Origin: Rhodovarius crocodyli
GTDB lineage: Bacteria; Pseudomonadota; Alphaproteobacteria; Acetobacterales; Acetobacteraceae
Length of the DNA stretch: 64,000 nt
Reading direction: 5' to 3'
NCBI GenBank assembly: GCA_945901085.1
Contig: CAMDJV010000002.1
Span: forward strand, 1 to 64,000
Shown here: positions 1 to 9,623 of the stretch, piece after piece
How the letters are laid out: the number at the start of each line of letters is the position of its first letter
How positions within the stretch are numbered: position 1 is the stretch's first letter
Translations under genes and position numbers: made by a program
Notes under the pieces: generated by a model
The model's input: the letters and a program-made list of their open reading frames with translations, nothing else
Told to the model about the DNA's origin: nothing
Databases searched by the model: none

Positions 1-1
1 T

Positions 2-77
2 TGGTGGGCGCTCACGGGCTCGAACCGTGGACCCGATGATTAAGAGTCATCTGCTCTACCAACTGAGCTAAGCGCCC
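2..77 (-). tRNA. tRNA-Lys (anticodon CTT)
   Basis: On the minus strand the segment folds as a full cloverleaf. The 7-bp acceptor stem pairs GGGCGCT with AGCGCCC, the D arm contains AGCTCAGTTGGTAGAGC, the anticodon stem GATGA/TCATC encloses loop CTCTTAA (anticodon CTT, reading AAG lysine), and the T arm contains GGTTCGAGCC. The discriminator base is A, and CCA is encoded at positions 4-2. No integrase or other mobile gene lies beside it. Confidence 0.97.
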
Positions 78-186
78 GCCGAAGCCTGGGTTCTACAGGC
101 TAAGACCGGTTTGTCCAGCCCCCGTCCCCATATCGCCTTTGCACAGGGCGCATGGCAGCCAAGAGATGCGGGGTTCGGCCCAGGCT

Positions 187-573
187 CTACTCCGTCGCCC
201 AGCGCCGGCGCATCACGCCGCCTTCGTCAAAAGCCTCGAAGACCGGCGCAGCCAGCGTGGCCTGCACATGCAGCACAGCCTCACCGATATTGATGAAGCC
301 ATGGCGCAGCCCCGCAGGGATCACCGCCGACTGGCCCGCTTTCAGCGGGTGGCGCCCCTCCCCCAGCGTGATCTCCGCACTGCCCTGCAGCACCGTCAGC
401 ACCTCCTCCACCGTGTGGATATGGATGGGCGCGCCGCAGCCTGGGTCACAGAATTGCTCGAAGATGCAAAGCTCGGCAGCACCGGTGACGGCAGAGACCA
501 GCATGCGGGTCAGCACCCCCTCCCGCCACTGCTCGGTAGGCAGGCCTGCATGGTCGAGCAGGCGGCCCGTCAT
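187..573 (-). CDS. cupin-domain protein coupled to rodA
   Basis: This 128-residue single-domain cupin has the first metal-binding motif as H-I-H-T-V-E-E near residues 51-57 and a second motif around GLRHGF near residue 90. Small cupins of this kind bind a divalent metal and act as isomerases, dioxygenases or sensors, so the substrate is unknown. Its ATG overlaps the rodA stop by four bases (ATGA), so it is probably translated as the last gene of the mre-mrd operon. No role in cell-wall synthesis can be read from the sequence, and the linkage may simply reflect read-through. The fold call is firm; the function is open. Confidence 0.8.
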   Translation of the reverse strand: MTGRLLDHAGLPTEQWREGVLTRMLVSAVTGAAELCIFEQFCDPGCGAPIHIHTVEEVLTVLQGSAEITLGEGRHPLKAGQSAVIPAGLRHGFINIGEAVLHVQATLAAPVFEAFDEGGVMRRRWATE

Positions 574-1724
574 TCTCGCGCCGCGCCGAATTCGGCATCA
601 CGATGGACATAGGCCGAGATCAATATGCCAAAACCTATCATGGTGGTGAGCATGGCCGAGCCGCCATGGCTGATCAATGGCAGGGGCACACCGCCCACCG
701 GGATCGAGCCCGTCACCATCGCCACATTGACGAAGATATAGAGAAAGTAGTTGGTCCCCAGGCCAATCCCCAGAAGGCGGCCGAATTGGTGCTTGGCACG
801 CAGCCCAACCAGGAAGCAGAACGCCACCACCAGCATGAGCAGCCCCAAGGTGGTGACGGCCCCGACCAGGCCGAATTCCTCGGCGATCATGGTGAAGATG
901 AAATCGGTCTGCTTCTCGGGCAGGAAGTTCAGGTGTCCCTGGGTGCCCTGCAAAAAACCCTTGCCCCAGAAGCCGCCCGAACCCAGCGCAATCTTGGATT
1001 GGATGATGTTATAGCCCGTGCCCAGAGGGTCGCTCTCGGGGTCGAGGAAGGTGTGGATGCGGGCGCGCTGATACTCGCGCAGATTGTCATAGACTATGGG
1101 CGCGGCCACAGCCGCAGCGCCACCGGCCAGGGCGAAGTTCCACCACCGCATGCCAGCCGCCCAGAACATCGCCCCCCCCAGCGCCGCAGTGATCATCGAA
1201 GTGCCCAAATTGGGCTGTTTGAAAATCAGCGCCACCGGCACCAGCACCGCCACAATGGGCGGGATCAGGAAGATGGGATTGCCCATCCTCTCCCACGAGG
1301 CGCGAGAGAACCAGGCTGCCAGCGCCGCCACCAGCATGATCTTCATCAATTCAGAGGGTTGCAGCTGCAGTGGGCCGAGGTCGATCCAGCGCTGCGCACC
1401 TTTTCCCACCTCGCCATGCAATGCCACCAGCAGCAGCAGCAGCAGCGCCCCGGCATAGCCCAGCCAGGCCAGCTTCGCGATGAGGCGGATATCCACAAGG
1501 CCGATGCACAGCATCATCACCAGGCAAAAACCAAAGCGCAGCGCATGCTTGGTGGCATAAAGATCAGGGTTGCCCGACCCTGCCGAATACAGCGCCACAT
1601 AGCCAATCGCCCCAATGGCGCAGAGCAGCAGGACGAAACTGTAAGGTATCCGCCACAGCTTCTGGAACACCCCAGCACCACGGTCACCCGTCAGCAGCCG
1701 CTTTTCGAAGACCTGCGACATCAC
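570..1724 (-). CDS. rodA: rod-shape SEDS glycosyltransferase RodA (MrdB)
   Basis: The 384-residue polytopic membrane protein belongs to the SEDS family, which polymerises lipid II into peptidoglycan during lateral growth, working with the class B PBP encoded upstream. Seen directly: about ten hydrophobic segments, the family block QPNLGTSMI near residue 170, the DFIFTMIAEEFGLVGA block in the second half, and a C-terminal GGVPLPLISHGGSAMLTTMIGFGI block typical of RodA/FtsW. It overlaps the mrdA stop by four bases and is followed by an equally overlapping cupin gene. FtsW is the alternative SEDS protein, but the mreBCD-mrdA context identifies RodA. Confidence 0.96.
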   Translation of the reverse strand: MMSQVFEKRLLTGDRGAGVFQKLWRIPYSFVLLLCAIGAIGYVALYSAGSGNPDLYATKHALRFGFCLVMMLCIGLVDIRLIAKLAWLGYAGALLLLLLVALHGEVGKGAQRWIDLGPLQLQPSELMKIMLVAALAAWFSRASWERMGNPIFLIPPIVAVLVPVALIFKQPNLGTSMITAALGGAMFWAAGMRWWNFALAGGAAAVAAPIVYDNLREYQRARIHTFLDPESDPLGTGYNIIQSKIALGSGGFWGKGFLQGTQGHLNFLPEKQTDFIFTMIAEEFGLVGAVTTLGLLMLVVAFCFLVGLRAKHQFGRLLGIGLGTNYFLYIFVNVAMVTGSIPVGGVPLPLISHGGSAMLTTMIGFGILISAYVHRDAEFGAARE

Positions 1725-3634
1725 CCGCCTCTCCCCTCGGCCATGCGCGGCCCGCTCGGCGCCACGCGAAAGCGGTTGAAGGTATCCACCATGATATCCT
1801 TGGCCAGCGGTGCCGCCGCGCCGGAGCCCGACATGCCGTGCTCCACCACCACCGAGACGGCGTATTGCGGATTGTCATAGGGGGCATAGGCCACGAAGAG
1901 CGCATGCGGGCGCCACTCCCGCGGCACAGCATTGACATTGTAGCCACGCTCGCGCTGTTCGCGGGAGACGCGGCGGACCTGGGTGGTGCCGGTCTTGCCG
2001 GCAATCTGGCCATAGCCCGCCGGCAAGCGGGCGCTGGCCGCGGTGCCACCGGCCTCATTCACCACCGCCCACATGGATTCGCGGATCAGCCGCAGATCAC
2101 GGTCAGGAATGCCAAGCATGGGCCAATCCTCCGCCCGGCCACCGCGCACCGCCCGGCCGCCAATGCTGCGGGTGAGATGCGGCTGCAACGCCCGCCCGGT
2201 CGCCAGACGCGCCGTCATGGTGGCGAGCGAGAGGGGGGTGAGCTGGTAAAATCCCTGGCCGATGCCATGGACGATGGTATCGCCAATATTCCATGGCCGG
2301 CCCTGGGCCTCGCGCCATTCGCGCGTTGGCATCAGGCCACGGCGGGTGCCGGGCAATTCCACATCCAGATCCACGCCCATGCCAAAACGCCGGCCCATCG
2401 CCGCAATGCGGTTGATGCCCACCCGCCGCGCCATTTCGTAGAAATACACGTCGCAGCTGAGCTTGATGGCGGTACGCATATCCTGCCCGCCATGGCCCGA
2501 GCGGTTCCAGCAATGGAAGCGGGTATCGCCGAAATCCAGATGCCCAGGGCAGGAGATGCGCTCGCCTGGGGTCGTCACCCGCGCCTCCAGCGCCGCCAGC
2601 GCCACCACCATCTTGAAGGTGGAGCCAGGCGCATAGAGGCCGTTGGTGGCCTTATTAATCAGCGGCGTTGCGCGATTGGCCGTCCATTGCCGCCACTGCG
2701 CGCCGGAGACGCCCGAATTGAAGATATTGGGGTCAAAGCTCGGTTGACTGGCCATGGCCAGGACCTCGCCATTACGGGCATCGAGCACCACGACAGAGGT
2801 GCCCTCCTCAATCTTGCCGCGCAGCGTCTTCTGCAATTCGGCGTCGATGCTGATCTCGATATCCTGGCCGGCCACACCCTCGCGCCGGTCAAGCTCGCGA
2901 ATCACCCGGCCAACGGCATTGACCTCGAGTTGCACCGCCCCGGCGCGGCCACGCAATGCCAGGTCATGATACTGCTCGATGCCGGAGCGCCCGACGCGCA
3001 CGCCGGGCAATTGCAGCAGCGGGTCGCCATCCATGTCGCGCTCGGCCGGCGGCGCCACATAGCCCACCATATGGGCCAGGTGCTCCCCCTCGGGGTAGAG
3101 GCGCGTGGTGCCGACATCAATCAGGATGCCGGGCAGGTCGGGCGAATTGACCTCGATGCGGGCCATCTCCTCCCAGGTGAGGAATTCGCGCACAATGGTG
3201 GGAACGAAGCGGCGGCGGCGGCGGAGTTCGCGCTCAACCCGCGCCCTCTCATTCTCGGTCAGCGGCACGATCCGCGAAAACGTCTCCAGCGAGGCGGCAA
3301 TATCCTGGGTCTGCTCAGCCACCAGCAGGACCCGCCAGTTCAGCCGGTTGCCGGCCACCACCTGGCCATTGCGGTCCAGGATGCGCCCGCGCGGCGGGCT
3401 CAGCAGGCGGGCAGACAGCCGGTTTTCTTCCGCCAGCGTGGCAAAGCGCGCCCCCTCCTCCACCTGCAGCTTGTGCAGACGGTAGCCCAGAAAGCCAAAG
3501 GCGCCGAGTTGAATGCCGCCCAGCACCAGCGCGCGGCGGGTGAAGACGCTGCGCCGCTGCTCCTCCTCGCGCTTCACACCGCGCATCGAGAAGCCACCAA
3601 TGCCGCGTTCGGATTTTTTCCAGGGCAGCCTCAT
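1721..3634 (-). CDS. mrdA: penicillin-binding protein 2 (transpeptidase of the elongasome)
   Basis: This class B PBP crosslinks peptidoglycan during cell elongation. I start it at the ATG at 3634, which overlaps the mreD stop as ATGA and gives MRLPWKKSER and 637 residues, normal for PBP2; the longer upstream frame runs through mreD and is spurious. One N-terminal membrane anchor lies near residues 34-51, followed by the pedestal region with PPRGRILDRNG (80-90). The transpeptidase motifs are S338-T-F-K341 (nucleophile Ser), S393-C-D395 and K547-T-G-T550. All three catalytic motifs are intact. It sits between mreD and rodA and is coupled to both. Confidence 0.96.
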   Translation of the reverse strand: MRLPWKKSERGIGGFSMRGVKREEEQRRSVFTRRALVLGGIQLGAFGFLGYRLHKLQVEEGARFATLAEENRLSARLLSPPRGRILDRNGQVVAGNRLNWRVLLVAEQTQDIAASLETFSRIVPLTENERARVERELRRRRRFVPTIVREFLTWEEMARIEVNSPDLPGILIDVGTTRLYPEGEHLAHMVGYVAPPAERDMDGDPLLQLPGVRVGRSGIEQYHDLALRGRAGAVQLEVNAVGRVIRELDRREGVAGQDIEISIDAELQKTLRGKIEEGTSVVVLDARNGEVLAMASQPSFDPNIFNSGVSGAQWRQWTANRATPLINKATNGLYAPGSTFKMVVALAALEARVTTPGERISCPGHLDFGDTRFHCWNRSGHGGQDMRTAIKLSCDVYFYEMARRVGINRIAAMGRRFGMGVDLDVELPGTRRGLMPTREWREAQGRPWNIGDTIVHGIGQGFYQLTPLSLATMTARLATGRALQPHLTRSIGGRAVRGGRAEDWPMLGIPDRDLRLIRESMWAVVNEAGGTAASARLPAGYGQIAGKTGTTQVRRVSREQRERGYNVNAVPREWRPHALFVAYAPYDNPQYAVSVVVEHGMSGSGAAAPLAKDIMVDTFNRFRVAPSGPRMAEGRGG

Positions 3635-4170
3635 GCCTCGGCGTTCTGCATCGCACGGTGGGCCCGGCTCAGCACCCAGGCCAGCATGGGGTAGAGACCC
3701 ATCGAGATGCCCAGTTGGTGCATGGCCGGGGTTGATGGCGGCAATTGCCAATTCAGCAGCCCGGTCAGCGCCCAGGCCAGGGCTGCGCCTGCCACCGCCA
3801 CAGCGGCATAGACGAGCCAGACCAGCCAAAAGCTCTGCCGCACCAGCAGGCTGCGAAACCGCATAATGACGCCATGCACCAGCAGCAGCACCAGCACGCC
3901 AGAACCCAGTGGCGCCAGCGTCAGCAAATCCTGCGCCAGGCCGATAGCGAATATCGCAGGCGGGGGCATCGCGCTGGGCCGAAAGATCGTCCAGAAAAAC
4001 ACCGAAGGCAGGCATACCGCCATCACCAGCCCCGGCGCCCCCACCGGCACCGCCGCGAGCACGATCAAGCCCAGCGTGACAAGGGAGGGGAATGCGCCAC
4101 GCAATATGGCGTCAATGCGCCGCAGCAGCCCGGCCGGCGGCTCGGTCCTGCCGCGGATCGGGGGTTTCAT
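3631..4170 (-). CDS. mreD: rod-shape determining membrane protein MreD
   Basis: This 179-residue integral membrane protein has roughly five to six hydrophobic segments, and its small size and poorly conserved sequence are typical of MreD. It begins MKPPIRGRTEPPAG and contains the PSVFFWTIFRPSAMPP stretch resembling the MreD motif around residue 60. MreD bridges MreC and the elongasome synthases in the inner membrane. Assignment rests mainly on topology and on its place between mreC and mrdA, overlapping both by four bases. Confidence 0.9.
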   Translation of the reverse strand: MKPPIRGRTEPPAGLLRRIDAILRGAFPSLVTLGLIVLAAVPVGAPGLVMAVCLPSVFFWTIFRPSAMPPPAIFAIGLAQDLLTLAPLGSGVLVLLLVHGVIMRFRSLLVRQSFWLVWLVYAAVAVAGAALAWALTGLLNWQLPPSTPAMHQLGISMGLYPMLAWVLSRAHRAMQNAEA

Positions 4171-5030
4171 CGCCGGCCGCGCGGCTCGGGGCGGGCGACG
4201 GATTCGGGAGGCAGAATCCCGGTGAGACCAAAATCGAACAGGCGGACAACATCCAGCCGGTCAAGCCGGGCAAAGAGTTCCACCTCCGGCGCGCCACTAT
4301 CGGACCAGCGGACAACGCCCACCGGCAAACCGGAGGGGAATGCGCCGGCCTCGGCGCTGGTCACCACCCGGTCACCCTCGCGCGGGGCCTGGCCCTCGGG
4401 CCAATGCTGCAGCCGGGGGCGGACGGCATTATTGCCCACCATGATGGCACGCGCCCGGCTATTCTCCAGCGTGATGGGAATGCGGGAATTGATGTCCGTG
4501 GCCAGCAGCACACGGGCGGAGCGGCTGCCCACCTCGGTCACCCGGCCGACGAAGCCGCGCTCGTCCAGCGCCACCTGGCCTTTTCTGGCGGGCATCGCGA
4601 CTGCTGTGGCCAGCAGCACGGCACGGGCATAGGTGCCACCGCCATCCGCCACCACGCGGGCGGTGAAGAAATTCGGCGCCGGGTCCGGCACCCAGGCCAA
4701 TTGCCGCCGCAGCAGGGCGTTTTCAGATTCCAGCGCCAGGGCGGTGGCCTGCCAGCGATGCAGCCGGTCATTCTCCTCCCGCAGGCGGGCATTCTCGGCG
4801 CGTATATTCCACAGCGCCTCTGCCTCGCGCACGGCATTATTCACCGCCCCCACCGGCTCCTGCACCACGGACCAAACCGGCATCAGCGCATCGGCCAGCA
4901 CCATGCGGGCCCGCTCGACCAGCAGGGTATCCGCCTTGCCCAGCAGCATCACGCCGAACGCCGCGGCGATCAGCATCGGCAGGGACAGCCGCGCCAGGGC
5001 CTGGCGCAAAGGGATGCTGAGTCGGAGCAT
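4167..5030 (-). CDS. mreC: rod-shape determining protein MreC
   Basis: The 287-residue bitopic protein has an N-terminal membrane segment (about residues 10-30), then a periplasmic coiled coil (about 65-110, rich in E/A/L/R heptads), then the beta-barrel MreC domain. MreC forms periplasmic filaments that activate the PBP2-RodA pair. The start ATG at 5030 follows GGTAGG at short spacing. The last residues carry a proline/arginine-rich tail (ESVARPEPRGRR). mreB ends 30 bases upstream, and the mreD start overlaps this stop. Confidence 0.93.
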   Translation of the reverse strand: MLRLSIPLRQALARLSLPMLIAAAFGVMLLGKADTLLVERARMVLADALMPVWSVVQEPVGAVNNAVREAEALWNIRAENARLREENDRLHRWQATALALESENALLRRQLAWVPDPAPNFFTARVVADGGGTYARAVLLATAVAMPARKGQVALDERGFVGRVTEVGSRSARVLLATDINSRIPITLENSRARAIMVGNNAVRPRLQHWPEGQAPREGDRVVTSAEAGAFPSGLPVGVVRWSDSGAPEVELFARLDRLDVVRLFDFGLTGILPPESVARPEPRGRR

Positions 5031-5060
5031 AGGCCTACCCGCTCTGAGAGTTCATGAACC

Positions 5061-6203
<1,143 letters not shown>

Positions 6204-6264
6204 TCAAGGCCTGGGGGCGCGGGAGGGGGAAAATGCCCCCGGCCCGCCGGCGCCGCCGCCGCCC

Positions 6265-7218
6265 TCAATGGGTGGCGAGGGCGGTGGTGAACCATGGGCA
6301 ATCGGCCACATAGACCGGCGCGCGCAGGCCCTTCGCCGCGGCATCCAGGCGCAACTGCCGCATCGCCTGGCGCGGGCCATCCGGCAGGCTCAGCCTTTCA
6401 TGGCCCCAAAGGCTTGGCCCATCATGGAATTCGCTGGCCTGCCAGTTCGGCGGGTCGATCACCCGCCCGCCCCAACCATACTCGACGAAAAAGCCCGAGG
6501 GGGTGTTCACGTAGAAGCTGGTCATATGGTCATTGGTGTGGCGGCCGAGGGTATAGGCGATGCGCCCGGGCTGCAGCTGCGCCAGATCATAGCCCTGGCC
6601 CACATCATCGAGGCAGCCGAGTTCAACCATGAAATGATGCAGCCCGGCCTGGCCGGAGCCCACCATGGCAAAGGAATGGTGCCGGCCATTCACATGGAAG
6701 AAATACAGCGGATAGGGCGTGAGCCCATAATCGCTCACCGCGAAGCCCAGCACATCGCGGTAAAAGGGCAGCAGCATATTGGCATCCGCCACATGCAGCA
6801 CGGCATGGCCCATGCCCAAAGGTCCGGTATTGAAGCCCGAGATCGGCCGGCCCGGGGTGAAGGGCGTCTGGGCCAGATGCGCCCCGGTGAAGATTTCCAG
6901 CCGATTGCCGGCGGGGTCATGGAAATAAGCCATTTCGATGACATGCCGCTCGGCGGCGTGGCCGCGCTGGACCCGCACCCCCTTGGCTTCGAGATCGGCG
7001 ATGGTGGCGGCGAAATCATCCACCTCCCAGCCCATGAAATGCAGACCATCGCTGGCTTCGGGCGTGACGATCAGGCGCTGGGCACGGTCATCCATGCGAA
7101 AGAGGCTGGTGCCGCCGCCGCTATCAACCTGCTGCATTCCCAGAAATTTGCCGGCAAAATCCGGCCATTCCTCCGGCTTGGTGGCCCGGATGCCGATATA
7201 GCCCAATGCGGTGATCAT
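6265..7218 (-). CDS. VOC-superfamily extradiol dioxygenase-like protein
   Basis: This 317-residue protein contains two tandem vicinal-oxygen-chelate modules (about 3-120 and 133-290), the architecture of type I extradiol catechol dioxygenases such as BphC. Likely Fe(II) ligands are H138 (in GMGHAVLH), H196 (in LHHFMVE) and E247 (in GFFVEYGWG); their spacing matches the BphC family. It would cleave a catecholic ring meta to the hydroxyls. Its ATG overlaps the stop of a 30-codon frame, and the flavin monooxygenase gene lies just upstream, suggesting hydroxylation followed by ring cleavage. The substrate is unknown. A steroid or naphthalene-type diol dioxygenase is equally possible. Confidence 0.85.
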   Translation of the reverse strand: MITALGYIGIRATKPEEWPDFAGKFLGMQQVDSGGGTSLFRMDDRAQRLIVTPEASDGLHFMGWEVDDFAATIADLEAKGVRVQRGHAAERHVIEMAYFHDPAGNRLEIFTGAHLAQTPFTPGRPISGFNTGPLGMGHAVLHVADANMLLPFYRDVLGFAVSDYGLTPYPLYFFHVNGRHHSFAMVGSGQAGLHHFMVELGCLDDVGQGYDLAQLQPGRIAYTLGRHTNDHMTSFYVNTPSGFFVEYGWGGRVIDPPNWQASEFHDGPSLWGHERLSLPDGPRQAMRQLRLDAAAKGLRAPVYVADCPWFTTALATH

Positions 7219-7307
7219 GCTGCCCGCTCCAGCCTGTTGCGAGGAATATCATGGCCCAAGATTGCCGGCAGCGTGCCATCGGGGCCGAGACGGGTGAGAA
7301 GCGACAT
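7215..7307 (-). CDS. possible 30-residue peptide between monooxygenase and dioxygenase
   Basis: A short frame starting ATG at 7307 encodes MSLLTRLGPDGTLPAILGHD and ten further residues ending RLERAA. It starts 12 bases after the monooxygenase stop with GGAA at 7315-7312 as a weak ribosome site. Its TGA overlaps the dioxygenase ATG as ATGA. Both junctions look like operonic translational coupling. I recognise no family. It could be a genuine small protein, a leader that couples translation, or the leftover end of a lost gene. Confidence 0.4.
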   Translation of the reverse strand: MSLLTRLGPDGTLPAILGHDIPRNRLERAA

Positions 7308-7319
7308 AGGGTTTCCGTT

Positions 7320-8678
7320 TCAGAGCAGCGTTGCGAGTTCGGCAGGCGTTCGGGCAAAGGCCACGACCTGGCGGTCAGGCCGCATCAGCGCCGCTAGAGC
7401 CTGATGCGTGGCGAGAAAAGCTTCAAGAGCAGGGTCAGAGACCAGCACGGCGCCGCGACCATCCAGCGCGGTGGTATCCGCCATGTCGCCGCGCAGCAGC
7501 ACGGCGTGGCGGGGGCCAATCCGCTCATCCAGCAAGCTGCCGTCAGACAGGCGCGGCTGTGGGGCCGGCCGACCCAATGGCGCGGTAAAGCCGCCCAGGG
7601 CGGGGGCGATGCTCGCCATCTTCACCGGCCCCGCAGGCGCCTCGCCCAGCGCCGGCGCCATGGCGCGGGTATTGATCAGCCCACCCAGCCGCATCGCGGC
7701 CTCGATATAGGCGCGCGCATGCGGGGCGCGTTCCGCCTGATAGGTGTCGAGCAGCGCCGCATTAGCGCCGCGCAGCACCGCCACCAGCTTCCAGCCCAGA
7801 TTGGCCACATCGCGAATCCCCGCGCACATGCCCTGGCCCATGAAGGGCGGCGTGAGATGGGCGGCGTCGCCGGCAATCAGCAGCCGCCCCTCCCGCCATT
7901 TGCGGGCCACCGCCGAGCGGAAGGTGTAGATGGCGGCACGCTCCAAAATGGCATCCTCGGGGGTGATCCAGCGCGCCAGCAAGGGCCATGGGTCGCTCGG
8001 CGCCTCGCCCGGATGCAGGGCAATCTCCCAGCGGCGGCGTTCGCCCACGCCGCGCACATAGGTTGCCGGCCTCGCCGGGTCGCAATGCTGGATGGAATGG
8101 TCACCCAAATCAGGGCGCGGGCGCTTGAGGATGAGGTCAGTCACCAGCCAAGGCTCCGCAAAGCCCAGATCCTCGAAGCCCTCGCCAATCGAGGCCCGGG
8201 TGAGAGAATGGGCGCCATCGCAGCCCACCACCCATCTGGCCTGCAAGGGCCCGGCCGAGGTTTCCAGCGCGCCCTCAGCATTCATCGCCCTCACCTGGGT
8301 GCGGGCGCGGAGCTGCACATTGCCAAACCGCGCCACACCCGCCCGCAGCGCATCCTCCAGCGCCGGCTGATGAAAACGATAGGAGGCCTGCCAGCCCTGC
8401 GGCCCAATGCCAACGGGGCGCGACCAATCCAGCAGCAGCCGGCCCTCAGCATCGACAAATTTCATCCCCGGCGAGGTGATGGTGAGCGGCAGGATGGTCT
8501 CGGCCAGGCCCAGCCCCTGGAAGACGCGCATCACCTCATCATCGAAATGCACCGCGCGCGGCAGGTGATAGGCCGCCGCCTCGCGCTCCAGCACCACCAC
8601 ATCGAGCCCCGCCTGGCCCAGAATATTGGCCAGCGTGGCACCCACCGGGCCATAGCCGATGATAGCGACGTCGTGCAT
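7320..8678 (-). CDS. FAD-dependent aromatic monooxygenase (MhpA/PheA family)
   Basis: This 452-residue class A flavin monooxygenase probably ortho-hydroxylates a phenolic or phenylpropanoid substrate using NAD(P)H and O2. The start ATG at 8678 is preceded by GGGGAGGAAAC, an excellent ribosome site; a 20-codon upstream extension is rejected. Motifs are the dinucleotide fold G8-Y-G-P-V-G13, the DG motif C153-D-G-A-H-S158, and GDAAHLTPPFMGQGMCAG from residue 270, which binds the FAD ribityl chain. The C-terminal part is the thioredoxin-like extension common in this family. It heads the operon with the extradiol dioxygenase and is divergent from an SDR 102 bases away. Confidence 0.88.
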   Translation of the reverse strand: MHDVAIIGYGPVGATLANILGQAGLDVVVLEREAAAYHLPRAVHFDDEVMRVFQGLGLAETILPLTITSPGMKFVDAEGRLLLDWSRPVGIGPQGWQASYRFHQPALEDALRAGVARFGNVQLRARTQVRAMNAEGALETSAGPLQARWVVGCDGAHSLTRASIGEGFEDLGFAEPWLVTDLILKRPRPDLGDHSIQHCDPARPATYVRGVGERRRWEIALHPGEAPSDPWPLLARWITPEDAILERAAIYTFRSAVARKWREGRLLIAGDAAHLTPPFMGQGMCAGIRDVANLGWKLVAVLRGANAALLDTYQAERAPHARAYIEAAMRLGGLINTRAMAPALGEAPAGPVKMASIAPALGGFTAPLGRPAPQPRLSDGSLLDERIGPRHAVLLRGDMADTTALDGRGAVLVSDPALEAFLATHQALAALMRPDRQVVAFARTPAELATLL

Positions 8679-8780
8679 GTTTCCTCCCCGACGCTGAGCA
8701 TGCAGCGGCGAGGGCGCGAGCGCAAAGAATTTGGCCAAGATCGCCCCGCCGCGGGCTGTGCCAAAAAAGGGAGAGACGTG

Positions 8781-9584
8781 ATGCTGCGATTGGATGGAAA
8801 AGTGGCCTTTGTGTCAGGCGCGGGCTCGGTGGGCCCGGGCTGGGGCAATGGCCGGGCCACAGCGGTGCTGCTGGCACGGCAGGGTGCGAAGCTGTTCTGC
8901 ACCGATTTCTCCCGCGAGGGGCTGGATGAAACCCAGCGTCTGCTAGCGGCTGAGGGCCTGTCAGCCACCGCCCATATTTGCGACGCCACCGACAGCGCGG
9001 CCATGGCCGAGGCGATGGCCGAATGCGCCCGGGTCTTTGGTGGGCTGGACCTTTTGGTGAACAATGTCGGCGGCAGCGCGCCCGGCGGGGCCGAGGATAT
9101 GGCCGAGGAGATTTTCGACCGGCAATTGCAGCAAAACCTGAAAACCGCCTTCCTGGGCTGCAAGCACGCCATTCCCTTGATGCGGGCGCGGGGCGGCGGG
9201 GCGATTGTGAACCTCGCCTCCATCGCCGCGCTGCGGGTTTCAGCAACGCGCCCGCATGTTGGCTATACCGCCTCGAAAATGGCGGTGATCGGGCTCTCCC
9301 GCTCGGTGGCTATCCGCCACGCCAAGGAAAAAATCCGCTGCAACACGGTCATCCCCGGCCTGATGCACACACCGCTGGTGGAACACCGCCTGGTGCCGCA
9401 ACTCGGCGCCAATGACGCGGCGGAGTTGATCGCCAAACGTCACGCCATGGTGCCGATGGGCCATATGGGTGATGGCTGGGATGTGGCGCATGCCGCGCTG
9501 TTTCTGCTGAGCGATGAAGCGCGCTTCATCACGGCGACGGAAATTCTGGTGGATGGCGGCGCCGCGGCCGCCGGCGGCACATGA
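8781..9584 (+). CDS. short-chain dehydrogenase/reductase
   Basis: The 267-residue classical SDR has the cofactor-binding motif SGAGSVGPGWGNG near residues 11-23, NNVGG near residue 91, and the catalytic Ser (NLASIAAL) and Y-T-A-S-K pair around 142-161. It ends with the usual EILVDGGAAAAGGT substrate-loop and dimer tail. The ATG at 8781 follows AAGGGAGAGA; a GTG one codon earlier is possible. The extra glycine-rich insert in the nucleotide-binding loop is a variant of TGxxxGxG. It is divergent from the aromatic monooxygenase and may belong to the same pathway, for example as a dihydrodiol or 3-oxoacyl-type dehydrogenase, which is inference. Confidence 0.88.
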   Translation: MLRLDGKVAFVSGAGSVGPGWGNGRATAVLLARQGAKLFCTDFSREGLDETQRLLAAEGLSATAHICDATDSAAMAEAMAECARVFGGLDLLVNNVGGSAPGGAEDMAEEIFDRQLQQNLKTAFLGCKHAIPLMRARGGGAIVNLASIAALRVSATRPHVGYTASKMAVIGLSRSVAIRHAKEKIRCNTVIPGLMHTPLVEHRLVPQLGANDAAELIAKRHAMVPMGHMGDGWDVAHAALFLLSDEARFITATEILVDGGAAAAGGT

Positions 9585-9612
9585 AAAAGCCGGCGGGGTC
9601 TCCCCCGCCGGC
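9584..9612 (-). terminator. rho-independent terminator of hppA
   Basis: A perfect 10-bp stem GCCGGCGGGG (9589-9598) pairs with CCCCGCCGGC (9603-9612) around a TCTC loop. On the minus strand it is followed by five T residues (complement of A at 9584-9588), twelve bases after the hppA stop. It has no T-run on the plus strand, so it serves hppA rather than the SDR gene. Confidence 0.85.
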
Positions 9613-9623
9613 CGTCAGGCGCT

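Noticed and set aside
1-77. tRNA-Lys as an integration site for a mobile element
   Set aside because: No integrase, direct repeat or foreign genes follow within the window; the neighbours are core genes.
603-1880. Long open frame opposite rodA and mrdA
   Set aside because: It is antisense to firmly identified genes, low in hydrophobic order and rich in His/Gln/Arg, the usual shadow of GC-rich coding DNA.
3635-4015. N-terminal extension of PBP2
   Set aside because: It overlaps mreD fully and lacks PBP similarity; the ATGA-coupled start at 3634 gives normal length.
6213-6246. GC-rich hairpin GGGGG-N6-CCCCC after the dioxygenase gene
   Set aside because: No T-run on either strand and a short stem; not convincing as a terminator.
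7404-8777. Upstream extension of the SDR frame
   Set aside because: Antisense to the flavin monooxygenase with no similarity to known proteins.
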